Assembly (NCBI GenBank): GCA_017458865.1
Contig: JAFSZW010000063.1
Location: 1 to 8,531 of the forward strand
Direction: 5' to 3'
Origin: Clostridia bacterium
Lineage (GTDB): Bacteria > Bacillota > Clostridia > Christensenellales > Aristaeellaceae
DNA: 8,531 nucleotides
Shown here: positions 1-6,955 of the stretch, in pieces
Position numbering within the stretch: the stretch's first letter is position 1
How the letters are laid out: each line of letters starts with the position of its first letter
Notes under the pieces: model-generated
The model's database searches: none
Seen by the model: only the letters and a program-made list of their open reading frames with translations
Told to the model about the DNA's origin: nothing
Translations under genes and position numbers: made by a program

Positions 1-2
1 CG

Positions 3-668
3 TTCATTACGACGCTGACCGGCATGTTCCTGGCCCGCGGCGTCTGCTCCCTGATCAGCCGTGAATCCATTGATATCCATCATCCCATGATGGACGCACT
101 GGCAGGCTGGAAGATCTATTTCATGCGCCTGCAGGACGGCCAGTGGGTAAAGGTCAAGCCCATTGCGTTTATCAACTTCAACGTGCTCCTGTTTGTCAGC
201 ATGATCATCATTGGCACGATCATCCTGCAGAAGACGCGCTTTGGCCGCAATGTATACGCCATTGGCGGCAATGAGCAGAGCGCCAAGCTGATGGGCCTGC
301 CGGTTGGCAGAACCAAGGTTCTGGTGTACGGCTTCAACGGTCTCTGTTCCGTGCTCGCAGGCATCGCCTATGCGCTCTATGTCAAGAGCGGCTGGAACCT
401 TTCGCTCCAGGGCGCTGAGCTGGATGTCATCACCTGCGCGGTCATCGGCGGAACGCTGCTGACCGGCGGTGTCGGATACATGATCGGAACGCTGTTCGGC
501 GTCCTGCTCAAATCCATCATCCCGGCCCTGATCACCTTCAATGGAAACCTCCTGTCCTGGTGGGGCAAGATTGCGACAGGCCTCCTTCTGCTCCTGTTCA
601 TCTGCATCCAGAAAGTCGTTGTCGGCACAACCGGACGGAAGAAAGAAAAGAAACCGGTCAAGAACTGA
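3..668 (+). CDS. yjfF: Sugar ABC transporter permease, C-terminal part (YjfF-like), 5' end outside window
   Basis: This is a membrane-embedded permease subunit of a ribose/galactofuranose-type ABC importer (BPD_transp_2, the RbsC/YtfT/YjfF group). It would form the sugar channel together with a second permease, an ATPase and a binding protein, all expected upstream of the window. The frame is already open at base 3, reading FITTLTGMFLARGV before the first ATG at 24, so the gene is cut by the window edge and that ATG is internal. Hydrophobic segments are visible around FNVLLFVSMIIIGTIIL, in the alanine/glycine-rich stretch after VYGFNGLCSV, in TCAVIGGTLLTGGVGYMIG and in KIATGLLLLLFICI. The cytoplasmic loop FGRNVYAIGGNEQSAKLMGL is the conserved region of this family that faces the ATPase. 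The protein ends in a lysine-rich cytoplasmic tail. The family call is firm. The assignment to YjfF rather than another sugar permease rests on the MFLARG and SWWGKIATG stretches and is less certain. Confidence 0.88.
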   Translation, partial: FITTLTGMFLARGVCSLISRESIDIHHPMMDALAGWKIYFMRLQDGQWVKVKPIAFINFNVLLFVSMIIIGTIILQKTRFGRNVYAIGGNEQSAKLMGLPVGRTKVLVYGFNGLCSVLAGIAYALYVKSGWNLSLQGAELDVITCAVIGGTLLTGGVGYMIGTLFGVLLKSIIPALITFNGNLLSWWGKIATGLLLLLFICIQKVVVGTTGRKKEKKPVKN

Positions 669-688
669 TAAGCAACAATCCGATATCC

Positions 689-719
689 GCAGGAAGTCTC
701 AAAAGGCTTCCTGCTTTAT
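689..719 (+). terminator. Rho-independent terminator after the ABC permease
   Basis: GCAGGAAG (689-696) pairs perfectly with CTTCCTGC (707-714). A further T-G and C-G pair shorten the loop to about six bases (TCAAAA). The stem is followed by TTTATGCTTTATG, a modest T-rich tail. It lies 21 bases after the permease stop, so the permease is probably the last gene of its operon. Confidence 0.75.
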
Positions 720-1084
720 GCTTTATGCTCAGTTTCGGCTCTCAGCGCCACAGGCGTCAGTGAAGTATCTCGTGGTTCTGCGCGCCCTTTGTCCGCCTGC
801 AGCCGCGTGTACTGATGCTTGCAAGGCACATGGCCCGCAGGACGTGCAGATCCACCTGCTATTCCATCCCAGGCAGCTTCAATTCCGTCCTTTCCGTCAG
901 ATCACATGGGCGATTGACAGGCCTGTGCCCTGCCTCTCAGTCATGCATACGGATCGCTGAACGGCACGGGCAGTACTACCAACTATAACCATGGCAGGCA
1001 GTCTCAATCCCGCCCTTTCCAACAGGTCTCATGGACGATGGACAGGCCTGTGCCTGCATTCACTGCCGGGCTGTTCCGGCAATG
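718..1084. other. Intergenic spacer between two convergent genes, no coding signal
   Basis: No gene is supported here. Open frames through the stretch lack ribosome-binding sites and recognisable protein sequence. It holds an imperfect direct repeat (separate entry). It also holds a 6-bp hairpin, TGCCGG (1064-1069) with CCGGCA (1076-1081), which sits just past the minus-strand terminator. Nothing else is seen. Confidence 0.6.
871..1054. repeat. Imperfect direct repeat pair, 59 bp each, with internal palindrome
   Basis: Copy A (871-929) and copy B (996-1054) align without gaps, with 10 differences over 59 bases by hand count. They start with AGGCAG and end with an identical 13-base stretch, ACAGGCCTGTGCC. 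That stretch contains the perfect 10-base palindrome ACAGGCCTGT (917-926 and 1042-1051). The copies lie 125 bp apart in the spacer between convergent genes. Whether this is a dispersed genomic repeat or a local duplication cannot be told from the window. Confidence 0.7.
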
Positions 1085-1113
1085 AAAAAGGGATCCGAGC
1101 AACTCGGATCCCT
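1085..1113 (-). terminator. Rho-independent terminator of the flavoprotein reductase gene
   Basis: On the minus strand GGGATCCGAG pairs with CTCGGATCCC (arms at 1103-1112 and 1090-1099) around a 3-base loop. An additional A-T pair extends the stem, and a run of five T follows (complement of AAAAA at 1085-1089). It lies 35 bases past the stop codon of the minus-strand gene and is a textbook intrinsic terminator. Confidence 0.9.
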
Positions 1114-1147
1114 GATAAACTGCACTCAGGCAGTGAGCGTATTTGGC

Positions 1148-3196
1148 TTATTTGGCCTCTGCAGTGCTCTGTTCGCCTGCGATGCGGCCGAATGTGAAGA
1201 TGTCAGCAATGGCATTGCCGCCAAGACGGTTGCCGGCATGGATGCCGCCGGTCACCTCGCCTGCTGCCCACAGTCCCTCGATCGGGGTGCCGTCAGCGCG
1301 GATAACACGGGTATTGGTGTCGATGCAGATACCGCCCATGGTGTGATGCAGGGAAGCCTTGCGCGGGCTGATGCAGATGCCCATCTCCGGGTTTGCCTCA
1401 ACGGCGTCAATGTCGATAGCGCCGGCGAGCACTTCCTTGCCGAAGTCCTCATCCTTCTGATTCAGGACATACTGATTGTACTTTTCAATGGTCTCGCGGA
1501 GCTTTTCCTCGGTAAAGGCCGGTGTGCAGCCTGCGGCAGCGGTCTTTGTGGCCTCAGCCAGCTCTTTGAGGGTGGTTCCGTACCAGATGTGTCCGCCTTC
1601 AACCATTCCGGCAACGCGGGCATCATACGGGGAACCGGTCAGCATCTGATCCGGCTGTGAGATGTCGCCGCGGCCGGCATAGATGATATAGAAGATACCG
1701 TTGTCAAGCGTCAGGGATGCCTTGGCAAGCACATCACGCTCGGCGTATTCGTTGACGAAACGGTCGCCGTTTCCATCAATCCAGATCTGTTCAGCAGCAT
1801 CTGCCCAGATGCCATCGGTCATCGTGCCCTTAACCGGGGAGGAGGAAGGCATCATCTGGGCAACGCCCATGCCGAAAGTATCTGCACCGATGGCGGTCGC
1901 CATGATGATGCCGTCGCCTTCGTTGGTGCCAAGGTTGGTGCTGAGGGTATGTGCAGTCAGGTCATCGCCCCAGTAATTGTCATATTCCTTGACCATGGCC
2001 GGATTTGCGCAGTAGCCGCCAGTAGCCAGGATAACGCCGTTTTTGGTGTTGATGGTGATCTTTGTGCCGGTGACAGTCTCGGCCTTTGCGCCGATCACGC
2101 GGCCGGTCTCATCTGTCAGCAGTTCGGTGCCGCGGGTTTCAGTGTAGATCTTGACGCCCTTTTCCTCGGCAACTTTGATCAGCTGCGGAATGCGCTCTGC
2201 GCCGCTCATGAAGCTGTGCGTACGCGGCCACATGGCACCAAGCACGGTTCCGAGTCCCGGATATCCGCCGTACTCAGCATCTTTGCCGTAAGAGGCATTG
2301 AGGCCAATGCTGTTCATCCATTCGAAGGAACCAAGGGCATTTTCAGCCAGAGTGCGGGCAAGCTCAATCTTCGGGGCAACATAGCTGCCGTCCAGGAGCT
2401 GACGCAGGCCGCCGGTGTAGCAGTGCCACATGTGCAGTGCAACAGAGTCAAATCCAGGCATGTCCACGCCAACCGTCTTGCCTTCGTTCGCAGCAAAGAA
2501 GGCGGTGATGTCAGCTTTGAGCTGCTCAAGAACAGCTTTCCACTCCGGGAACTGGTCGAACTTGAGGGACGGGTCATCCTCAGAAATGGCCAGATAGCCA
2601 TCCAGCGTATCTTTCTGGGAACGGGTGAGGAGCATGATGCTCTGAGCGTCCGGGTCCACTGCGTTGTAGGCGGCGCCTGCAACCATGGTGTTTCCGCCCA
2701 TGACGCTGCTCTTTTCGATCAGGATGACGTTTGCGCCGTGCTCAGCTGCCGTGATGGCTGCTGCCAGGCCGGCACCGCCGCCGCCCATAACCAGAACGTC
2801 AGTTGACCACTCTTCATCAGGGCCTGCCGGCTCACGGAACGCTTCTGCGGTCATGGCAGGGACTTCAAGTCCGGATGCCTTGATGGCGTTCTTTACCGCT
2901 CCGACGATGGCATAGCTGGCAAAGGTTGCGCCGGTAACCGTATCGACGTCCAGTGTCTGATGCTCAATGATCTGTGCCGGGATGCGATCCCTGGCGACAT
3001 AGGTGATGTTCTCCGTCTCCGGATACTTTTCATATTCAATAGCAGTGATTTTTCCGTCGTCAATGGTGACATTGACAATGACCTCACCCTGCATGCCGCG
3101 TGCGGAACCGGTAAATACGGCGGGTTCTGCAACGGCAGAGCACAGCATGAGGACCATCATGGCAAGAGCCAGAATCATACATAACGCTTTATTCAT
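1148..3196 (-). CDS. Secreted FMN-binding/FAD-dependent oxidoreductase, fumarate/urocanate reductase class
   Basis: This is a 682-residue flavoprotein expected outside the membrane, where it would pass electrons through a covalently bound FMN to FAD and reduce an enoate such as fumarate, urocanate or a related unsaturated acid. Residues 1-23 are a signal peptide (MNKALC..., hydrophobic core, cleavage likely after CSAVA). Residues about 28-107 are an FMN-binding domain with DTVTGAT at 85-91; by family knowledge the last Thr carries FMN, attached by an ApbE-type transferase. An FAD-binding domain follows, with GGGGAG at 138-143 and the ribose-binding Glu161. Residues lining the fumarate reductase active site appear kept: RTH at 325-327, RFVNE...RD at 479-488 (Arg487 as the likely proton donor), HHTMGG at 617-622, and NRLGGN at 656-661 (Arg657). 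There is no CxxCH haem motif, unlike Shewanella flavocytochrome c. The start at 3196 is chosen over the longer frame to 3310 because it gives a proper signal peptide and a Shine-Dalgarno site. The substrate cannot be read from sequence. No apbE or partner electron-transfer gene is in the window. Confidence 0.93.
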   Translation of the reverse strand: MNKALCMILALAMMVLMLCSAVAEPAVFTGSARGMQGEVIVNVTIDDGKITAIEYEKYPETENITYVARDRIPAQIIEHQTLDVDTVTGATFASYAIVGAVKNAIKASGLEVPAMTAEAFREPAGPDEEWSTDVLVMGGGGAGLAAAITAAEHGANVILIEKSSVMGGNTMVAGAAYNAVDPDAQSIMLLTRSQKDTLDGYLAISEDDPSLKFDQFPEWKAVLEQLKADITAFFAANEGKTVGVDMPGFDSVALHMWHCYTGGLRQLLDGSYVAPKIELARTLAENALGSFEWMNSIGLNASYGKDAEYGGYPGLGTVLGAMWPRTHSFMSGAERIPQLIKVAEEKGVKIYTETRGTELLTDETGRVIGAKAETVTGTKITINTKNGVILATGGYCANPAMVKEYDNYWGDDLTAHTLSTNLGTNEGDGIIMATAIGADTFGMGVAQMMPSSSPVKGTMTDGIWADAAEQIWIDGNGDRFVNEYAERDVLAKASLTLDNGIFYIIYAGRGDISQPDQMLTGSPYDARVAGMVEGGHIWYGTTLKELAEATKTAAAGCTPAFTEEKLRETIEKYNQYVLNQKDEDFGKEVLAGAIDIDAVEANPEMGICISPRKASLHHTMGGICIDTNTRVIRADGTPIEGLWAAGEVTGGIHAGNRLGGNAIADIFTFGRIAGEQSTAEAK

Positions 3197-3206
3197 TTGA
3201 GTTACA

Positions 3207-3214
3207 TCCTTTCT
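3207..3214 (-). promoter_or_regulatory. Ribosome-binding site deciding the start of the flavoprotein gene
   Basis: The minus strand reads AGAAAGGA about 10 bases before the ATG at 3196. The alternative upstream ATG at 3310 would add 38 residues (MFGFILTPRF...) that do not resemble a signal peptide, and it would put the promoter inside the gene. Confidence 0.8.
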
Positions 3215-3233
3215 GTTTTTTAGCGTCGGTGAG

Positions 3234-3264
3234 AGTATAAGGCTCAAGCCAACTGTACAGTCAA
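3234..3264 (-). promoter_or_regulatory. Candidate sigma-A promoter of the flavoprotein gene, with palindromes
   Basis: On the minus strand TTGACT (3259-3264) precedes TATACT (3234-3239) with a 19-base spacer, slightly longer than ideal. Inside or next to it are the perfect palindrome ACTGTACAGT (3252-3261, overlapping the -35 box) and the short inverted repeat GGCT-CA-AGCC (3241-3250, between the boxes). Just upstream are six-base inverted arms ACCCCC (3264-3269) and GGGGGT (3287-3292). The hexamers and repeats are seen directly. That they bind a regulator is inference. Confidence 0.55.
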
Positions 3265-3310
3265 CCCCCTGTTTTTCCCGAAATCTGGGGGTAAGGATGA
3301 AGCCAAACAA

Positions 3311-3625
3311 GCGACTTCTGTCGTTTTTTGTGGTGAATCTGAGCCATTTGATTCAAATAAGGCGGTCTGAATGCCATGCCTGCCGTGGACGAATGGCCAT
3401 TTTTGACCTTCCAGTTACCTGCAGGGTTTCCCGGAAAAAGTGCCGGACCTGTCGAATTTTATGGATATGAAAGGCAAGTCATACTGCACTTTCCGGATAA
3501 GGCGCCAGGCGAAGGAAGAGATATACCTCTGATGTTCTCATGATCGGAACAGGAATAAAGCCTGTATCGTGACCATAATACACGAGAAATGGATCCTGGC
3601 GGTTATCCATATCAGCATTCTTATC
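3311..3625. other. Intergenic region with only weak small ORFs
   Basis: No convincing gene is present. A 55-codon frame on the plus strand (3376-3543, starting MPAVDEWPFLTF and ending IPLMFS) and a 43-codon frame on the minus strand (3610-3479, starting MDNRQDPFLVYYGHD) read like plausible protein. They overlap, neither has a good ribosome-binding site, and I recognise neither. One of them could be the remnant of a decayed gene. Otherwise I see nothing here. Confidence 0.35.
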
Positions 3626-3654
3626 TTGACAGTAATTATATTATGTGATTTATT
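3626..3654 (+). promoter_or_regulatory. Sigma-A promoter for the ATPase/nuclease-like gene
   Basis: A consensus -35 box TTGACA (3626-3631) is followed after 17 bases by TTTATT (3649-3654). The -10 box is preceded by TG one base upstream (3646-3647), making an extended -10. The boxes lie 53 bases before the ATG at 3708. The perfect -35 and exact spacing make this a good candidate even though the -10 box is imperfect. Confidence 0.6.
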
Positions 3655-3707
3655 AGAGAAAATCGAGCTTATCATTCAGTTATAGAATAAAGAAAGCAGA
3701 CAGGACT

Positions 3708-5319
3708 ATGGGCGTATACGTAAATCCTGGGAATCGGGCGTTTGCTGAAATTGCAGATAAAGACTATGTGGATAAGACGGGTTTGATCGGCCTGATAAAC
3801 CAGACGATTGGAACAAAGAGCAAACTGACATGCATCAGCAGACCGCGCCGGTTTGGAAAGACATGGATAGCCAGAATGCTGGCAGCTTATTATGACCGTA
3901 CTTGTGATTCGCGATCCCTCTTTGATCAAAAAGAGCATTGCCCGCACAAAGACATATCAGACTTATCTGAACCAGTTCAACGTGGTTTTCCTGGATATAT
4001 CTGGTTTCATCTCCAGTGTCAGGGCAGGCCTGGGATCATACCGGGATGTTCCAGGGATGATTAAGAGAGCTGTTTGGAAGGATCTGATCGAGCAGGGATT
4101 TGTTCCTGATGACGGCGATGATTTAAATGATTTTCTCCTGCGATGCGTAAATTTGCCGGATGGGAAACCGTTTGTTTTCATCATTGATGAATGGGATGCT
4201 GTGATACGGGAAGCAAAATACGATGATGATGCGCAGGAAGCTTATCTCCATCTGCTCAGAGGCTGGTATAAGAATATGAATTTCACGCCCAAAGCAGTTG
4301 CTGCTGCCTGTATGACGGGCATTCTTCCTATTAAAAAAGTTGGATTTCAGTCGGCTGTTTCGGATTTTAAGGAGTTCTCGGTACTCTGGCCGGGTGAATA
4401 TGCAAGGTTTACGGGTTTCTCAGAAACCGAGGTACAGCGGATCTGCAAGAGAAAAAGGATGTCATTTGAAGCGTTTAAAACCTGGTATGACGGATATGAT
4501 TTTGCGGGTTCAGAGCCTGTTTATAACCCGTATTCTGTGATGCGGGCAGTGGAGGCAAAATGCTGTCGGTCTTATTGGAGAACCACCTCCGCAGATACCG
4601 GACTGAGCGAATACATAAAAATGGATTTTGAAGGCCTTCAGGAAACCGTCGCAACGCTGATCGCGGGTTCTGAGGTGATAGTTGATACTGAGGGCTTTCA
4701 AAATGATATGGAGAGGTTATCATCAAGAGATGACATTCTGACACTTCTGGTCCACTTTGGTTATCTGACGTATGATTCGGAAAAGAGTGCGGTTCGAATT
4801 CCGAATAAGGAGGTTTGGACAGAGTTCAGGACATTCCTTTCCAAAGAGGATGTCGGTGAGCGCTGGATGATGCTGATCAAAAGATCTGACAACATGCTCA
4901 GCAATACCATAGCCGGAAATGCGGACGATGTCGCGAAACGTCTGGATGAAATAGGAGCGGAACAGAATGCGCCAAAGTATTCTAATGACGAGCGGTCACT
5001 GAGCTCAGTCATAAAATACGCTTATCTTTCGGCAATCGGAAAGTGTGCGAAAGTTATAGAAATACCTTCCGTCAAAGGATTGGCAGATGTTGCTTTCATC
5101 CCTGCCTCAGGCTCGAAACTACCGGCAATGGTCATTGAACTGAAATGGAACAATACAGCCGACGGCGTGATTCAGCAAGTCATGGAGAAGCAATATCCCG
5201 CGGTGATACAGCCATATGAAGGGCATATTGTTCTTTGCAGAATAAACTACGATGAAAGAACAGGGAAACATACCTGCGAGATAGAAGTCGTGCAGTTTCC
5301 GGAGGGGAGCTGCGGCTAA
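3708..5319 (+). pseudogene. AAA-ATPase-like protein with C-terminal PD-(D/E)XK nuclease-like domain, frameshifted
   Basis: One gene of the widespread 'AAA family ATPase / PD-(D/E)XK nuclease' group (AAA-ATPase_like plus DUF1703-type C-terminus) lies in two frames. The first part (3708 to about 3929) carries YVDKTGLIGLIN and the P-loop RPRRFGKT at residues 45-52. The second part (from about 3931 to 5319) carries the Walker B-like FVFIIDEWDAV, the family stretch FKTWYDGYDF, and a C-terminal nuclease core with Asp in LADVAFIP and the E-x-K pair in VIELKW. Skipping one A in the run at 3928-3932 joins SLFDQ to KSIARTKTYQ and restores a 536-residue protein of normal family length. Unshifted, the first frame stops at 4064. 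The second frame has an ATG at 3892 but no ribosome-binding site and no P-loop, so a free-standing product would lack ATP binding. The region looks more AT-rich than the flavoprotein gene, suggesting transfer. The cellular role of the family is not established. The choices are a true pseudogene, a sequencing error in a homopolymer, or, less likely, slippage. Confidence 0.85.
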
Positions 5320-5460
5320 TTGCAGGAAGAATGAGGCGTTTTCGTAAAGACAGAGTGCGGTGTTTGTCAGAATGCCTGTGTCAGTGGAAAGGGATACAGT
5401 TGCGGGCATCGAACGAGTCTCGCTTTTGCAGACAGATATGTTCTGAAGATTAACCAATAC
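5320..5460. other. Spacer between the ATPase pseudogene and the MerR gene
   Basis: No clear terminator or consensus promoter is seen. TTGCAG (5426-5431) and the AT-rich ATTAAC 17 bases later are the nearest promoter-like pair but match poorly. A small palindrome CGAG-T-CTCG (5414-5422) could be part of an autoregulatory site; this is speculative. Confidence 0.3.
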
Positions 5461-5466
5461 AGGAGG
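5461..5466 (+). promoter_or_regulatory. Ribosome-binding site of the MerR-type regulator
   Basis: AGGAGG is a perfect Shine-Dalgarno core 8 bases before the ATG at 5475, which fixes that start. Confidence 0.85.
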
Positions 5467-5474
5467 ATGCCATA

Positions 5475-6278
5475 ATGAAACTTACAATTGGCGAACTCGA
5501 AAAACTCACCGGAATGAACCGGACAACACTCCGGTACTATGATACAGAGGGACTCATGGATCCTGCACGCCTTGAAAATGGATACAGAGAATATTCAGAA
5601 GAGGATGTTATGAGTCTGGTTCAGCTGAAGCAGCTGAATGCATTTGGTGTTGAACTGTCTGAACTGCCGGGTGTGGACCGGAAGATCACGGTGAAGGATA
5701 TTCACAGGTCTCTCGTTGGCAAGGAACAGGCGATTGAGCAGGAAATTGAAGAGCTGTATCAGAAACTGTCCCGGCTGCGTCTTCATGTGGATGCCTTCCA
5801 GACCTGTTCGACCGGCAAGACGGAGATTACGGAGAGCAGGATGGTAGGTGCATATAGGCTATATTTTCATGGCACAGAAACAGATCCGCCGGAAACGGCA
5901 AAGATCTTCAAACGGTGGATGAACGATGTGCCGGATACGTACTCAGTTATCCGTATTCCAAAGCGGGCCTTTGGTCTGCCGCCAGATGCGTACTGTCCGG
6001 TTGAGGCGGGGATTGGTCTGCTGAGTGGTGCTTTTCAGCGGCTGCATGAAGTGTACGAGGAGCCTATAGAATATACGCCTCCATGCAAATGCATCCAGGG
6101 CATGATCCGGACACAGCGCCTTGACAGGATTCCCCGCACCGCACTGCGGCCTTTTGAGGCATTCCTTGAGGAACACGGACAGATTCCTCTCGGCGATTTC
6201 TATGGCTGGGTTGTTTATACGCCGGCAGATCACGTCCATGACTGTTTCCACATCTCGCTGAGGCTGGGCATTAACTGA
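5475..6278 (+). CDS. MerR-family transcriptional regulator with GyrI-like effector-binding domain
   Basis: A 267-residue DNA-binding regulator of the BmrR/multidrug-sensing type. Residues 1-70 form the MerR winged helix-turn-helix: LTIGELEKLTGMNRTTLRYYD, then GLMDPARLENGYREYSEEDV. Residues about 85-112 (KEQAIEQEIEELYQKLSRLR...) are the dimerising coiled coil. Residues about 120-267 match a GyrI-like/SOUL-fold small-molecule domain, with the ...YRLYFHG start, the CPVEAGIGL centre and an aromatic/acidic end (DFYGWVVYTPADH). Such proteins normally bend a promoter with an over-long spacer when a lipophilic or cationic ligand binds. No metal-binding cysteine cluster of the MerR/CueR kind is seen in the short linker, so metal sensing is unlikely. 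The gene precedes the LOG-SGNH pair in the same orientation by 149 bases, but those genes have their own promoter with a normal 17-base spacer. Its target may therefore be elsewhere or itself. Confidence 0.88.
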   Translation: MKLTIGELEKLTGMNRTTLRYYDTEGLMDPARLENGYREYSEEDVMSLVQLKQLNAFGVELSELPGVDRKITVKDIHRSLVGKEQAIEQEIEELYQKLSRLRLHVDAFQTCSTGKTEITESRMVGAYRLYFHGTETDPPETAKIFKRWMNDVPDTYSVIRIPKRAFGLPPDAYCPVEAGIGLLSGAFQRLHEVYEEPIEYTPPCKCIQGMIRTQRLDRIPRTALRPFEAFLEEHGQIPLGDFYGWVVYTPADHVHDCFHISLRLGIN

Positions 6279-6366
6279 GAGAAAGCTGCGCTCGGTGGGA
6301 TTATGCAGGGCGACGGGAATGTGCTGATAGAGCACGAACCGCAATGCCGGGAAAGGGCCTGCAGGA

Positions 6367-6395
6367 TTGATCCGGGCAAAGGAAACGGTTATAAT
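6367..6395 (+). promoter_or_regulatory. Strong sigma-A promoter for the LOG-SGNH gene pair
   Basis: TTGATC (6367-6372), a 17-base spacer and a perfect TATAAT (6390-6395) lie 32 bases before the ATG at 6428. The spacing is optimal, so the promoter should work without the spacer distortion that MerR-type activators correct. A short inverted repeat GTGCT/AGCAC (6321-6335) sits upstream. Confidence 0.75.
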
Positions 6396-6427
6396 GAATG
6401 CAGGCTGACAGAAAGGAAACAACGCTT

Positions 6428-6955
6428 ATGAACATTGCTGCATTTGCTGCATCTTCCGTTATGGAAGTGTATTCAGAGCCGGTCAGGCAGGTCGGAGAGA
6501 TTCTTGGAAAAAACGGGCATACACTGATCTTCGGTGGGTGCGACTTTGGGCTTATGCATGAGATTGCCGAAGGGTTTGTCAGGGCAGGCGCAGAGATTAC
6601 AGGGGTTGTGCCCGGCTTTTTCGGAGAGCGTCCGGTGCATCCTGGTTGCGGCAGTGTGATTAAAACGGTTGACCTCACAGACCGCAAGGAGAAGATGATA
6701 GAACTTGCGGATGCATTTCTGATTCTGCCTGGCGGCATTGGGACACTGGATGAGCTATTTACTGTGCTGGCCAAACGAACTGTGGGCCAGTGCACGAAGC
6801 CTGTTCTGGTCTTTAATCCAGACGGATATTATGATGCGTTTCTGCAGGCACTGGATGGAATGCATCAGGCGGGTGCCATTCGCAATGCCTTGGCAGAACT
6901 GGTTCATTGTTTTCAGGAACCGGAGCAGGTGATAGAGGTACTGATGCATGAGTGA
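6428..6955 (+). CDS. LOG-family protein (cytokinin riboside 5'-monophosphate phosphoribohydrolase-like)
   Basis: A 175-residue cytoplasmic protein of the LOG/TIGR00730 family (YvdD/YgdH group). Characterised members hydrolyse the N-glycosidic bond of (cytokinin) nucleoside 5'-monophosphates, releasing a free base and ribose 5-phosphate. The family marks are in order: FAASSVMEVY near the N-terminus; FGGCDFGLM at 35-43; the catalytic stretch DRKEKMIELADAFLILPGG at 85-103; and PGGIGTLDE at 101-109, which binds the phosphoribosyl group and supplies the Glu. Length is slightly below the usual 180-195. The start at 6428 is preferred over the in-frame ATG at 6398 because GAAAGGA (6411-6417) precedes it at proper spacing and because the earlier ATG sits only a few bases after the -10 box. 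Its 3' end overlaps the next gene by 8 bases, so the two are very likely co-translated. Most bacterial LOG proteins act on ordinary nucleotides such as AMP, so a hormone role should not be assumed. Confidence 0.93.
   Translation: MNIAAFAASSVMEVYSEPVRQVGEILGKNGHTLIFGGCDFGLMHEIAEGFVRAGAEITGVVPGFFGERPVHPGCGSVIKTVDLTDRKEKMIELADAFLILPGGIGTLDELFTVLAKRTVGQCTKPVLVFNPDGYYDAFLQALDGMHQAGAIRNALAELVHCFQEPEQVIEVLMHE

Noticed and set aside
541..960. 139-codon plus frame starting inside the permease gene
   Set aside because: It begins in another frame of the permease, runs through the terminator hairpin and the diverged repeat, and has no family resemblance.
1031..1660. Long plus-strand open frame opposite the end of the flavoprotein gene
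   Set aside because: It overlaps the C-terminal coding region of a clearly recognised minus-strand flavoprotein and spans its terminator. It is a GC-driven shadow with no recognisable protein.
1949..2806. 285-codon plus-strand frame inside the flavoprotein gene
   Set aside because: It is antisense to the FAD-binding domain, which has intact motifs. The length is explained by codon bias of the real gene, and no ribosome-binding site is present.
3196..3250. Lipoprotein signal peptide (lipobox) at Cys19 of the flavoprotein
   Set aside because: The residues before the cysteine are L-M-L, not the small residues required at -1 and -2, and a good type I cleavage site (AVA) follows.
3928..3932. Programmed ribosomal frameshift as the default explanation for the split ATPase gene
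   Set aside because: The A-run is short. I see no classic slippery heptamer in the right phase, no obvious downstream pseudoknot and no upstream stimulatory Shine-Dalgarno site. A mutation or sequencing error is simpler.
6304..6431. Small plus-strand frame MQGDGNVLIEHEPQ... whose stop overlaps the LOG start codon
   Set aside because: The overlap looks like coupling, but the frame contains the whole LOG promoter including a perfect TATAAT and has no ribosome-binding site.
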